DNA of 47,357 nucleotides from Candidatus Kaiserbacteria bacterium (GTDB lineage: Bacteria; Patescibacteriota; Minisyncoccia; Phycocordibacterales; UBA2100). Location of the stretch: the NCBI GenBank assembly GCA_028286865.1, contig JAQBQU010000015.1, positions 1 through 47,357 on the forward strand, read 5' to 3'. The first letter of the stretch is position 1. Every line of letters begins with the position of its first letter. Below, piece by piece: positions 31,324-38,259 of this stretch. The notes below the pieces were generated by a model. The model made no database searches and had not been told where the DNA came from. It worked only from the letters and a program-made list of their open reading frames with translations. The translations under genes were made by a program, and so were the position numbers.

Positions 31324-31581
31324 ATGACGATCAAGATCGTTGATCTCCTGCAAGCGCAGACGAAACGCACGAATGAAAGTTCCCGACAGATCACAAGCGC
31401 GATCTGGACCGCTGCGTTCACTGTGGCATATGAACGGGTCCTCGATCACCATCCTGAAGCGCGGACCGAAGAGGACCGATTTGATCTCGCAACACGATTT
31501 GCCGCAAGTTCACTTCGCGAAGCCGCCCGCGACATGCAGCAAAGTCCTCCCGCCCAAATTAGCTCCTATTCGCTGACCTAA
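31324..31581 (+). CDS. Orphan small protein, 85 residues
   Basis: A soluble, mainly helical protein (IVDLLQAQTKRTNESSRQITSAIWTAAFTVAYERVL...DLATRFAASSLREAARDM). No family recognised. GGAGGCTGAT precedes the ATG; the same GGAGGCTG string precedes the phosphatidyltransferase start at 25142. A weak TTGCGA/TAGGAT promoter lies upstream and terminator 5 follows. Confidence 0.6.
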   Translation: MTIKIVDLLQAQTKRTNESSRQITSAIWTAAFTVAYERVLDHHPEARTEEDRFDLATRFAASSLREAARDMQQSPPAQISSYSLT

Positions 31582-31621
31582 TCGACGACGGACTGACCTG
31601 CAACTGGTTCGCAAGTGAAAG

Positions 31622-31657
31622 AACGGCCGGGCCTCAAGCGCCCGGCCGTTTTTCTTT
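31622..31657 (+). terminator. CGGCCGGGC-family terminator 5
   Basis: AACGGCCGGGC (31622-31632), loop CTCAAGC, GCCCGGCCGTT, then TTTCTTTG. The preceding bases (GGTTCGCAAGTGAAAG) also resemble those before terminator 6, so the repeated block is longer than the hairpin. Confidence 0.85.
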
Positions 31658-31683
31658 GGACAAACGATGCAGACGGGTATAGC
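31656..31683 (+). promoter_or_regulatory. Promoter of the 31713 gene
   Basis: TTGGAC (31656-31661), 16 bp, TATAGC (31678-31683). It begins within the T tract of terminator 5. Confidence 0.55.
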
Positions 31684-31712
31684 ATTTCTGTAGCCGGTTT
31701 CAGGGGGTATCC

Positions 31713-31985
31713 ATGACTCGCAAACAAGAGAAGATCATCGCGTACGGCACGGGGATATTGGTGGGGACACTGATCATCACCGTCACTGTTCTATTGGCTC
31801 AGGAATCTGCACAGTCGATCACGATGCTGTCGCTTGCCATGCTGGGGATCGTCGCCGGTATCGCGGCAGGTCTCGGATTCGGCGCATACACGACCTACCT
31901 ACTTCTGCTCCAACATTTTAAAGTGATCGAACTTCCACCGCGTCCGGGGGCATCTCGCCCTCGGACCGTTTCTTTGCTGACATAG
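31713..31985 (+). CDS. Small membrane protein, 90 residues
   Basis: Two predicted membrane helices (IIAYGTGILVGTLIITVTVLL and ITMLSLAMLGIVAGIAAGLGFG) with a proline-rich basic tail (PPRPGASRPRTVS). No family recognised. GGGGGT lies before the ATG. Unlike its neighbours it has no terminator: its stop codon lies inside an 8-bp inverted repeat (31979-31997) that merges with the promoter of the next gene. Confidence 0.6.
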   Translation: MTRKQEKIIAYGTGILVGTLIITVTVLLAQESAQSITMLSLAMLGIVAGIAAGLGFGAYTTYLLLLQHFKVIELPPRPGASRPRTVSLLT

Positions 31986-32003
31986 GACGATCCTATGTAT
32001 GAT
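31975..32003 (+). promoter_or_regulatory. Promoter of the YggU-family gene with palindromic spacer
   Basis: TTGCTG (31975-31980), 17 bp, TATGAT (31998-32003), six bases before the ATG. The spacer is almost entirely the inverted repeat ACATAGGA-CGA-TCCTATGT (31979-31997), a good operator candidate. Confidence 0.55.
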
Positions 32004-32009
32004 GATGCG

Positions 32010-32234
32010 ATGCATATCAAAGTGAGGGTAAAGACGGGAGCGAAGAATGAGAGCATCAGGAAGGTCTCCGACGATCACTACGAGATATCGGTCCGCGAGA
32101 AGCCGGAGGCCAATATGGCCAACAAACGCGTCCTCGCACTCATGGCGCGGGCTCTCAACCTCCCCGCCGCTCGCATCCGCATTACCAAAGGCCACCATTC
32201 CCCCTCCAAAATCCTCTTGGTAGACACAAAATGA
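32010..32234 (+). CDS. YggU/DUF167-family protein (UPF0235)
   Basis: A 74-residue member of the DUF167/YggU family: HIKVRVKTGAKNESI, then DHYEISVREKPEANMANKRVLALMARAL and the ending IRITKGHHSPSKILLVDTK. Structures of the family are known but its function is not. The start at 32010 is chosen because TATGAT lies six bases before it; an in-frame ATG at 31995 would be upstream of the -10 box. The last 16 codons have a diverged duplicate at 32910-32959, after another gene and its terminator, so the 3' end seems to have been replaced by an insertion. Confidence 0.88.
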   Translation: MHIKVRVKTGAKNESIRKVSDDHYEISVREKPEANMANKRVLALMARALNLPAARIRITKGHHSPSKILLVDTK

Positions 32235-32357
32235 ACCCAGGTATAGGATGCCCGAGGAATACCAATCCCAGTCGTGATGACTGGTCGTCGGCGTAAGCCG
32301 AATAAGGGCAGCCGTCTCTCCTGCCGTACCGAGAGACTGATGAACTGGGAGGTCGTG

Positions 32358-32858
32358 ATGACCGCCGCTATCGATCGTTTTAACGTCTTCGATCCGAAGC
32401 TTTTGGAAGCACTGCAGCTCATTTCTGATCCGACCCAAACGGTGTGCAGGCACATTGATAGAGGTCAAATATCGGGCAAATTTGATCTGCACAACGCAAT
32501 CTTCCCGCCCACCGGCTTCCACCGGAACGACGTGCCCATGCGTGTTCGTTTCCAAATGGAGGGCTACCTCAATCACGAGCTTGACCTCATGATACTGATG
32601 TACGCCGACACGATGAGTGGGCCATTTTCTTGCCTCGGCCTGATCAGTCACGACCAGCACGCCGGGATGAAAGAGGTCATATCGTTCCCGAGCGACTACA
32701 CCATGCAGTTCATTGGGATCAAATACAATCCGAATTCTCGCGAAGGAAAGATCTTCATCCCCAAGGACACATATCGACTCCTGGAAGTGAAGTACTCGGA
32801 GGACCTGTATCGTATCCGCGTTGCCGCGCTCAACGCCATCAAAACCGTCTCTAACTAG
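32358..32858 (+). CDS. Orphan protein, 166 residues, cargo of a yggU 3'-end insertion
   Basis: I recognise no family. It is a soluble, probably alpha/beta protein (LDLMILMYADTMSGPFSCLGLISHD, then EVISFPSDYTMQFIGIKYNPN and a charged C-terminal helix). The start at 32358 follows GGGAGG closely. Upstream is a GGTATAGGAT box like those of other autonomous units, and terminator 6 follows. The gene lies exactly between the two copies of the yggU 3' end, so it looks like the single cargo gene of a small insertion. Confidence 0.65.
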   Translation: MTAAIDRFNVFDPKLLEALQLISDPTQTVCRHIDRGQISGKFDLHNAIFPPTGFHRNDVPMRVRFQMEGYLNHELDLMILMYADTMSGPFSCLGLISHDQHAGMKEVISFPSDYTMQFIGIKYNPNSREGKIFIPKDTYRLLEVKYSEDLYRIRVAALNAIKTVSN

Positions 32859-32873
32859 TTCGCCAATTGAAGG

Positions 32874-32905
32874 AACGGCCGGGCTCTCGCCCGGCCGTTT
32901 TGTTT
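32874..32905 (+). terminator. CGGCCGGGC-family terminator 6
   Basis: AACGGCCGGGC (32874-32884), loop TCTC, GCCCGGCCGTT, then TTGTTTG. It ends five bases before the displaced yggU 3' end. Confidence 0.85.
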
Positions 32906-32909
32906 GAAT

Positions 32910-32959
32910 AAAGGCCACCGTTCCCCTCCGAAATCCTCTCAATTGACTCCCGTTCATGA
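32910..32959 (+). pseudogene. Displaced, frameshifted 3' end of the yggU-family gene
   Basis: AAAGGCCACC is identical to 32187-32196 of the functional gene and the similarity continues through the C run and TCCTCT. Restoring one C in the C run gives KGHRSPSEILSIDSRS and a TGA at 32957-32959, a plausible YggU ending beside the functional KGHHSPSKILLVDTK. It has no start and is frameshifted, as expected for a displaced remnant. The promoter of the next gene now overlaps it. Confidence 0.75.
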
Positions 32960-32970
32960 AGGAGTAGCAT
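32943..32970 (+). promoter_or_regulatory. Promoter of the 32978 gene
   Basis: TTGACT (32943-32948), 16 bp, TAGCAT (32965-32970), seven bases before the ATG. It gives a nearly leaderless transcript and lies partly in the yggU remnant. Confidence 0.6.
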
Positions 32971-32977
32971 CTAGGGT

Positions 32978-33709
32978 ATGCAATACTCCTACGATAAGGC
33001 TTCGGTGCAAATTGAGTTTTGGTTGGTGACAAAGTCTGATCTAAAGAGATTGTACGAATTCTTTCAAGGTAGGGGGTCGCCAACATTTTCCTTAGAGACT
33101 TTGAGCGGTGACAATCGCGAGTATGACTCATTCGCCGAATTTGAATCTGATTTGGAGGTGCTCTTGGCGGACAGAGAAACGGTTACGCTTATACATGTTG
33201 GATGCTCAGAGACAACGGCCAACTGGAGAAAGCATGCGTGGATAAGTATTGGGTTTGAGTCCAATATGGCCCATTTTCATGTAACGGGGAATGATAAAAA
33301 AAGAGAACTGAAAGATTGGGTAGAAGCAACTTATTCCGGTATTCAGAAGCTCGCGGGGCTCTTTGAAATAGAGGACGAAGACCTCCGTCGATTTATAGCG
33401 CCCGAGTACGATCCACCTAATCCGAAAATAATTTTTGATCCTCTGGAAAATATACGCCGTGCTTATGAGGCCACCAAGACTCCTATTGTTCCACCGCCGG
33501 AATCAGAACATGTACCTCAAATTATTCAGATAGTTACGCCGAAAAGTAGTCGGTTTAGCATGGTCACAAATAATGCGACTCTATCAATTATAATCGCCTC
33601 TATTATTCTTTTTGGCGGCGCTTACTGCGTTTACAGAATATTTGGTGTAGACCCATCTAACCTTTCGTCTGCAGGACCTGTAATTGCTGCGACTAGTACC
33701 ACTGAATAA
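32978..33709 (+). CDS. Tail-anchored orphan protein, 243 residues
   Basis: I recognise no family. Residues 1-150 are a soluble, charged domain with aromatic residues (IEFWLVTKSDLKRLYEFFQGRG; ANWRKHAWISIGFESNMAHFHVTG). A proline-rich linker follows (VPPPESEHVP), then one membrane helix (ATLSIIIASIILFGGAYCVYRIFG) and a short Ser/Thr tail. This suggests a cytoplasmic domain anchored by its C-terminus. The gene is AT-rich compared with neighbours, which may point to transfer. A symmetric terminator separates it from convergent rpoD. Confidence 0.75.
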   Translation: MQYSYDKASVQIEFWLVTKSDLKRLYEFFQGRGSPTFSLETLSGDNREYDSFAEFESDLEVLLADRETVTLIHVGCSETTANWRKHAWISIGFESNMAHFHVTGNDKKRELKDWVEATYSGIQKLAGLFEIEDEDLRRFIAPEYDPPNPKIIFDPLENIRRAYEATKTPIVPPPESEHVPQIIQIVTPKSSRFSMVTNNATLSIIIASIILFGGAYCVYRIFGVDPSNLSSAGPVIAATSTTE

Positions 33710-33740
33710 ATATCCTCATAGGGCAGCTTGCGATTCAACC

Positions 33741-33766
33741 AAAAGGACCCCTTTCGGGGTCCTTTT
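33741..33766. terminator. Symmetric terminator between 32978 gene and rpoD
   Basis: AAAAGGACCCC, loop TTTC, GGGGTCCTTTT: an 11-bp stem with A and T flanks, working on both strands. Confidence 0.85.
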
Positions 33767-33768
33767 GA

Positions 33769-35052
33769 CTAGTAGCTGCGGAGTTGTTTGGCTCGTTCGT
33801 GGAAGCGAATGCGCTCGAGGGCCTTTGCCTCGATCTGACGGATGCGCTCGCGGGTCACGCCGAATTCTCGTCCCACTTCTTCGAGTGTGAAGCAGATTCC
33901 CTCGTCGGTGAGGCCGTTGCGCATTTCGAGGATCTTGCGCTCCTTCGGACTCAGCTCGTCGAGGATGCTAAGCATCTGTTCTGAAAGGATGCGGCGGGAT
34001 GCGTCCATATCTGGTGATGAAATGGTGTCGTCGGCGATGAACGAGCCGAGTGTTGAGCGCTCGTCATCGTCTTCACCCACCGGAGATTCAAGCGAGACGG
34101 TGTCCTGATTGATCTTCTGAATGGTGTAGATCTTCTCTACTTCGATACCCATTTCTGCGGCAATTTCTTCCGGCAGCGGATCACGGCCCAAGTGCTGCGA
34201 GAGTTCGCGCACTTTCTGCTTGTATTTGGCGATAGTTTCCACCATGTGCACCGGAATACGGATGGTGCGGGACTGGTCGGCCAAGGCACGAGTGATGGCC
34301 TGGCGGATCCACCAGGTGGCGTAGGTCGAGAACTTGTAGCCCTTGGTGTAGTCGAACTTATCCACGGCTTTAAACAAGCCCAGATTCCCTTCCTGAATGA
34401 GGTCCAAAAGGGTCAGATCAGGGCTACGATTGACGTATTTCTTGGCGATCGATACCACGAGGCGGAGGTTGGAGCGGGCCAAAATACCGCGGGCCTCGTC
34501 GTCGGCGAGGAGAATGCGCTTGGCGAGCTCCTTTTCCTGATTGCCGTTAAGCAGCGGATACTGACCGATCTCGCGCAGATACATTTGTACCGAGTCGTAG
34601 GTAGAATCCGAGCGGCGGTTCTGAAGCTTTTTCTTTTCGAGAATGAGGTCAGCAGAATTATCTTCGAGCATTCCCCCGCCTTCGAGCACGTCGATACCGG
34701 CGGAGCTAAAGCGCTCGTACATTTCTTCGAGTAGGTCCACATTGTCTTCGATCGTCGGAAATTCACGGATGATCTCGTCGTAGGTCACGTAGCCTCGTTC
34801 GCGGCCGAGTGTGATGAGTGCCTCTACCTTCACCTGCAATTTTCCTTTGATGAGGGTCGGCGTCGAAGCGAATTCTTTGTCCTTGCGGATCACGCGCTTG
34901 CCGGTTTTGACCGGTTCCATCGGAAGCTGCTTGCGCGCAGCGCGCGCAGTGGCGGAACTGCGGCTCGCAGTGCGTCGCACCGGCTTAGCCACGCGAGAAA
35001 TTTTCGCGGTCTTTTTTGCAACGACTTTCTTTTTCTTTGGTGTTTTTGACAT
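33769..35052 (-). CDS. rpoD: RNA polymerase primary sigma factor RpoD
   Basis: A 427-residue group 1 sigma-70 factor. A lysine-rich N-terminus ([16 protein letters not shown]) precedes a short region 1.1. Region 1.2 is [16 protein letters not shown]. Region 2 includes [41 protein letters not shown], with the -10-binding helix. Region 4.2 is [27 protein letters not shown], which reads -35. The start at 35052 is favoured over 35115 because the basic N-terminus begins there and the upstream codons look non-coding. It lies 124 bases downstream of dnaG, the usual dnaG-rpoD order; a TATATT stretch in the gap may give a private promoter. Confidence 0.95.
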   Translation of the reverse strand: MSKTPKKKKVVAKKTAKISRVAKPVRRTASRSSATARAARKQLPMEPVKTGKRVIRKDKEFASTPTLIKGKLQVKVEALITLGRERGYVTYDEIIREFPTIEDNVDLLEEMYERFSSAGIDVLEGGGMLEDNSADLILEKKKLQNRRSDSTYDSVQMYLREIGQYPLLNGNQEKELAKRILLADDEARGILARSNLRLVVSIAKKYVNRSPDLTLLDLIQEGNLGLFKAVDKFDYTKGYKFSTYATWWIRQAITRALADQSRTIRIPVHMVETIAKYKQKVRELSQHLGRDPLPEEIAAEMGIEVEKIYTIQKINQDTVSLESPVGEDDDERSTLGSFIADDTISSPDMDASRRILSEQMLSILDELSPKERKILEMRNGLTDEGICFTLEEVGREFGVTRERIRQIEAKALERIRFHERAKQLRSY

Positions 35053-35176
35053 GAAGATTTTGGTGTATGAAAAAATATACGGCAAAACAGCCCCGCCGTT
35101 GCGGAAGCTGCTCACATTGTTCTATAGTACGCACTTGGGGACCCTTTTATTTCATCGGTGCGTATGTCGAGGCATC

Positions 35177-36889
35177 TTACACCTGTTTGTGCTGCTGCGC
35201 AATCTGGGCTGTTAATAACTTCGTCTCCTCCATAAGGCGAGCCATTTCGGCCTCATTCCCTTCGGCTTCGGCGTCTTTGAGTGCGACGGTCGCCCGGTAG
35301 AGCTTCAGTGCCAGATCCTCCTTGCGCATGACGCTCAGGAGCTGTTCGGCCTCAGTCTCCATATTGCTGCCTCCCCCGTGAAGCAGCTCCGCACCGAAGC
35401 GCATTGATTCGCGGTCGTTATCCGGCAGTGCCTCGAGCGCCGCAAATGTATCCGTGCCCAGTATGCGCTCGAGTTCGGTCGCATATATATCCACCTTGAT
35501 GCCGGGTCGTGGAAGCGATTTCTGCCAGATCAAGAATGCATACGCCTGTCGCGCACGATCGGCCTTCGGAGAATTCGTTGGACTCGGTGCCTTCACCGCA
35601 CTCGGCGGTGTTTGTTTGAGTACCGGCACATGCGGGACCTTGTTATACGCATCGGTCACCGCTTCGACCGACACACCGAGCCGCTTGGCGATGAGCTGGA
35701 GATATTGCTCACGCTCGATCGGGCTCTGTACGTCGCTGATGAACGGGAGCACGACCGCCTCTACATTGCGACGGAACCGATCAGGCTGCTTCGCGTGTTC
35801 CTCAAGCACATCAAGTAAGAACGTGATGATGTCTTTGGAGTCGCGGATAGCGGCACGCCACTCTTCCGGGTCTTTGAGGATCAGGTCTGCCGGATCGAGG
35901 CCTGAGGGAAGCTTGGCGACCTTCACATTGAGGCCCCCTTGAAGTGCCGCGCGCGCGGCTTTGCCGGCTGCTTTGATCCCCGCCTCATCGGCATCGAGCG
36001 CGAGCACGAGATTATCGGTCACCCGCTTGATAAGGCTTGCATGCTCCTGGGTAAAGGCGGTGCCCGATACCGCCAAGGTATTGGCCCAGCCCGCCTGGTG
36101 GCTCGCCAGAAGGTCCATTTGGCCCTCCACGAGGATGGCGAAATTGTGCTTTCGTATGGCCATTTTTGCCTTATCAAAGCCGTAGAGGATGCGGGATTTA
36201 TGAAAAAGCGGTGTCTCAGGACTATTGAGATATTTAGGCGCCTCAGGGGAAGCGTCGGCGCCGAAAATACGGCCCGAGAATCCAATGATGCGTCCGGCGC
36301 TGTCGCCTATCGGGAACATGATGCGGTTGCGGAACTTATCGTTCATCCCGCGCTCGGTCTTCTTGCCCATGCCGGCGAGTTCTATCTCCTTTTCTGAATA
36401 ACCCTTCGTTTTGAGATAGTCACACAATTCACTCCACGAATTCCCCGCCCAGCCCAGGCGGAAGAGCTGGATAGTGTCTTCTTTCATACCGCGCTCGGTC
36501 AAATACTTCCGCGCCGCATCATTCATCTTTCCTGCATAGAAAATGGTCGCGACTTCAAGCAGCTCGAAGAGCCGGTCACGCTCATCGCGCTTCTCCGGCT
36601 TTTCGAACACGAGCGGCACGCCCGCTTTTTCTGCAAGCACTTTGAGCGCACCTTTGAAGTCGAGCCCGTCGATCTCTTGTACGAATGTAAAAATATCGCC
36701 ACCGACACCGCAACCGAAGCAGTGATACGTGCCGCGTTCGGGAGATACGTGGAACGAAGGAGTGCGCTCGGCATGGAACGGACAGCGGGCGCGTAAGGAT
36801 GTTCCCGCGCGTTCGAGCTTTACGTACTGCCCCACCACGTCCACGATGGAAAGCTTATCTTTGATCTGTTGTACTGTATCCCCAGCCAT
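35177..36889 (-). CDS. dnaG: DNA primase DnaG
   Basis: A 570-residue bacterial primase that makes RNA primers at the fork. It has an N-terminal CHC2 zinc finger (CPFHAERTPSFHVSPERGTYHCFGCG), a TOPRIM core (NFAILVEGQMDLLASHQAG and LVLALDADEAGIKAAGKAA) and a C-terminal helicase-binding region. The start at 36889 is chosen because the typical MAGDTVQQIKDKLSIVDVV follows and CATAAT lies exactly six bases upstream, giving a leaderless mRNA. A longer frame upstream crosses the divergent gene and is not credible. Confidence 0.96.
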   Translation of the reverse strand: MAGDTVQQIKDKLSIVDVVGQYVKLERAGTSLRARCPFHAERTPSFHVSPERGTYHCFGCGVGGDIFTFVQEIDGLDFKGALKVLAEKAGVPLVFEKPEKRDERDRLFELLEVATIFYAGKMNDAARKYLTERGMKEDTIQLFRLGWAGNSWSELCDYLKTKGYSEKEIELAGMGKKTERGMNDKFRNRIMFPIGDSAGRIIGFSGRIFGADASPEAPKYLNSPETPLFHKSRILYGFDKAKMAIRKHNFAILVEGQMDLLASHQAGWANTLAVSGTAFTQEHASLIKRVTDNLVLALDADEAGIKAAGKAARAALQGGLNVKVAKLPSGLDPADLILKDPEEWRAAIRDSKDIITFLLDVLEEHAKQPDRFRRNVEAVVLPFISDVQSPIEREQYLQLIAKRLGVSVEAVTDAYNKVPHVPVLKQTPPSAVKAPSPTNSPKADRARQAYAFLIWQKSLPRPGIKVDIYATELERILGTDTFAALEALPDNDRESMRFGAELLHGGGSNMETEAEQLLSVMRKEDLALKLYRATVALKDAEAEGNEAEMARLMEETKLLTAQIAQQHKQV

Positions 36890-36928
36890 GTCGTCATTAT
36901 GCCCTTGGCAGTAGTAGAATGCGAGTAT

Positions 36929-37213
36929 ATGGAAAAGATGCCCCAAAAAGAGAGCGGCGCAGACAGAAATCGTCGGCTTGGGCAGATGGGTGCCAATGCG
37001 GATACGCAACTCAACGAGATATACGCGAAGAAGTATGAAGAGGCTGCGGCGTTGGCCCGAGATCGTATGCTTCAACTTGAGGGAAAATTAAACGAAGTGA
37101 CTGATGAAGAATCTAGACAAAGTATTTTGAGACAAATCGAAGAGGAAAGAAGTCATATTGAAGAAATGAACAGTGAGGCCGGACACCGCCGGACAGACAA
37201 CAAAGAAAGTTAG
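36929..37213 (+). CDS. Small coiled-coil protein, 94 residues
   Basis: A charged, almost wholly helical protein (MEKMPQKESGADRNRRLGQMGANADTQLNEIY, then heptad-like AAALARDRMLQLEGKLNEVTDEESRQSILRQIEEERSHIEEM). No family recognised. It is divergent from dnaG with 39 bases between the starts. TAGAAT (36915-36920) lies eight bases before the ATG, so both genes appear leaderless and share an overlapping promoter region. A 7-bp hairpin with TTTT follows. Confidence 0.6.
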   Translation: MEKMPQKESGADRNRRLGQMGANADTQLNEIYAKKYEEAAALARDRMLQLEGKLNEVTDEESRQSILRQIEEERSHIEEMNSEAGHRRTDNKES

Positions 37214-37244
37214 TCAGCCAAAAACTCGGAATCGCGATTCAGCT

Positions 37245-37267
37245 AGTGCCCTTGGGGTACTCCTTTT
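37245..37267 (+). terminator. Terminator of the coiled-coil gene
   Basis: AGTGCCC, loop TTG, GGGTACT (one G-T pair), then CCTTTT. A 12-nt palindrome GAATCGCGATTC lies just before it at 37229-37240. Confidence 0.55.
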
Positions 37268-37275
37268 CACATATA

Positions 37276-37306
37276 AAAAGCAAAACCCGGGCGAACGCCG
37301 CCCGGG
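37276..37306 (-). terminator. Terminator of the 37331-37606 gene
   Basis: On the minus strand CCCGGGCG pairs with CGCCCGGG (8 bp, perfect), followed by TTTTGCTTTTT. Confidence 0.75.
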
Positions 37307-37330
37307 CCTTGTAACTTCGCGCGTCAATCT

Positions 37331-37606
37331 TCAGGCTGGCACGGCTTTTATGCCAAGAGAGTCGTCGAATAAGACGTTCATAGCTGTGCCGGCGCCGCGG
37401 ATCTCCTGCATGAGATGCTTCAGCGGAAAGCCGCTATCTCGAGCCGCCCAGATCAGCCGATCGACGATCAGGGTCGGTGGCGAGGAAAGTATGGCCCGTC
37501 GCTCCCTGGCACTGACGGCACTCACCAGTTCGCGGACGACCGTACTTCCGTCAGGGATCGGTCGACGCTTCAATTGCGCCCATAGCCTCGTATGCATGTC
37601 GAACAT
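37331..37606 (-). CDS. Orphan small protein, 91 residues
   Basis: I recognise no family. Helical and charged (MFDMHTRLWAQLKRRPIPDGSTVVRELVSAVSARERRAIL...LIWAARDSGFPLKHLMQEI). The ATG at 37606 is chosen because GGAGG lies five bases before it; a GTG four codons earlier overlaps that site. It has its own terminators on both sides, like the other autonomous units. Confidence 0.6.
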   Translation of the reverse strand: MFDMHTRLWAQLKRRPIPDGSTVVRELVSAVSARERRAILSSPPTLIVDRLIWAARDSGFPLKHLMQEIRGAGTAMNVLFDDSLGIKAVPA

Positions 37607-37655
37607 CAAATCCTCCACTGCCTCATTGCTTCCACAGTCATATCACGTCATGCAC

Positions 37656-37684
37656 AAAAGCGAAACCCGGCTGTGAAGCCGGGT
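37656..37684 (-). terminator. Terminator of the 37711-38130 gene
   Basis: On the minus strand ACCCGGCT, loop TCAC, AGCCGGGT, then TTCGCTTTTG. Confidence 0.7.
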
Positions 37685-37710
37685 CTATACGCACGTGAAC
37701 AAAGAGCTGA

Positions 37711-38130
37711 TCAGCCGCCGAGGGCCCTACGGATCTCGAGGGTCAGGTGATCGCACTGGATCTCGGCGAGGTCTTGCTTACCGACGTAGTCCGTCATATA
37801 GACCGCGATCTTGCCGGTGTCGTCCTCGATCCTGGGTACCCAGATCGCCAGCTTGGCGCCGCACGGCAGATTGAAGAAGTAGAGCGCTTGGCCCACAGTC
37901 TTGTCATCCGTCTCGGGATGACTCTGGAAGTCGTGGTAGAACGACGCCGTCCGGATCGCCGAATGCAGCGCGTGCAGATTGCGGCGCTCGTCGTGCTTCT
38001 TCTGGATGTGATCGACGTTCTTTACCGTGATCGGCGTCCCCCAATTTGTCAGGCGTTTGCCGGACTTGGCGGTGAAAACGCTGCGTTTGGGCACCGGTGC
38101 CGCGGAGTCCGTGAGAGCTACGTTCATCAT
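37711..38130 (-). CDS. Orphan protein, 139 residues
   Basis: I recognise no family. After a polar N-terminus with a basic KSGKRLTNWG segment comes a probable alpha/beta domain (AIRTASFYHDFQSHPETDDKTVGQALYFFNLPCGAKLAIWVPRIEDDTGKIAVYMTDYVG). GAGG lies nine bases before the ATG. A TTGACA with CATATC at 15 bp lies upstream on the minus strand, just after the rpoC terminator. It is another single-gene unit, placed directly behind the rpoBC operon. Confidence 0.6.
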   Translation of the reverse strand: MMNVALTDSAAPVPKRSVFTAKSGKRLTNWGTPITVKNVDHIQKKHDERRNLHALHSAIRTASFYHDFQSHPETDDKTVGQALYFFNLPCGAKLAIWVPRIEDDTGKIAVYMTDYVGKQDLAEIQCDHLTLEIRRALGG

Positions 38131-38210
38131 GTGCTACTGCCTCGTCTTGAAATGACCTTGATTGGCCACTAAAAGCAGAGGATATGCCTCATTCTTCTGC
38201 CTGTCAAAGC

Positions 38211-38238
38211 AAAAAGCCGCCCAACGGGGCGGCTTTTT
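38211..38238. terminator. Terminator of rpoBC
   Basis: AAAAAGCCGCCC, loop AACG, GGGCGGCTTTTT: a perfect 12-bp arm pair including A/T flanks, active in both directions, 22 bases after the rpoC stop. Confidence 0.9.
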
Positions 38239-38259
38239 GCGAGAATAAGCGAGTGCTTA

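Noticed and set aside
29452-32905. CRISPR array reading of the regularly recurring CGGCCGGGC hairpins
   Set aside because: Intervals are several hundred bases and contain genes; the repeats are terminators with T tracts.
35067-35300. Cysteine-rich 77-codon frame beginning [18 protein letters not shown]
   Set aside because: It lies opposite the dnaG-rpoD gap and the dnaG 3' end. The cysteines come from reverse-strand codon use; no SD or promoter fits.
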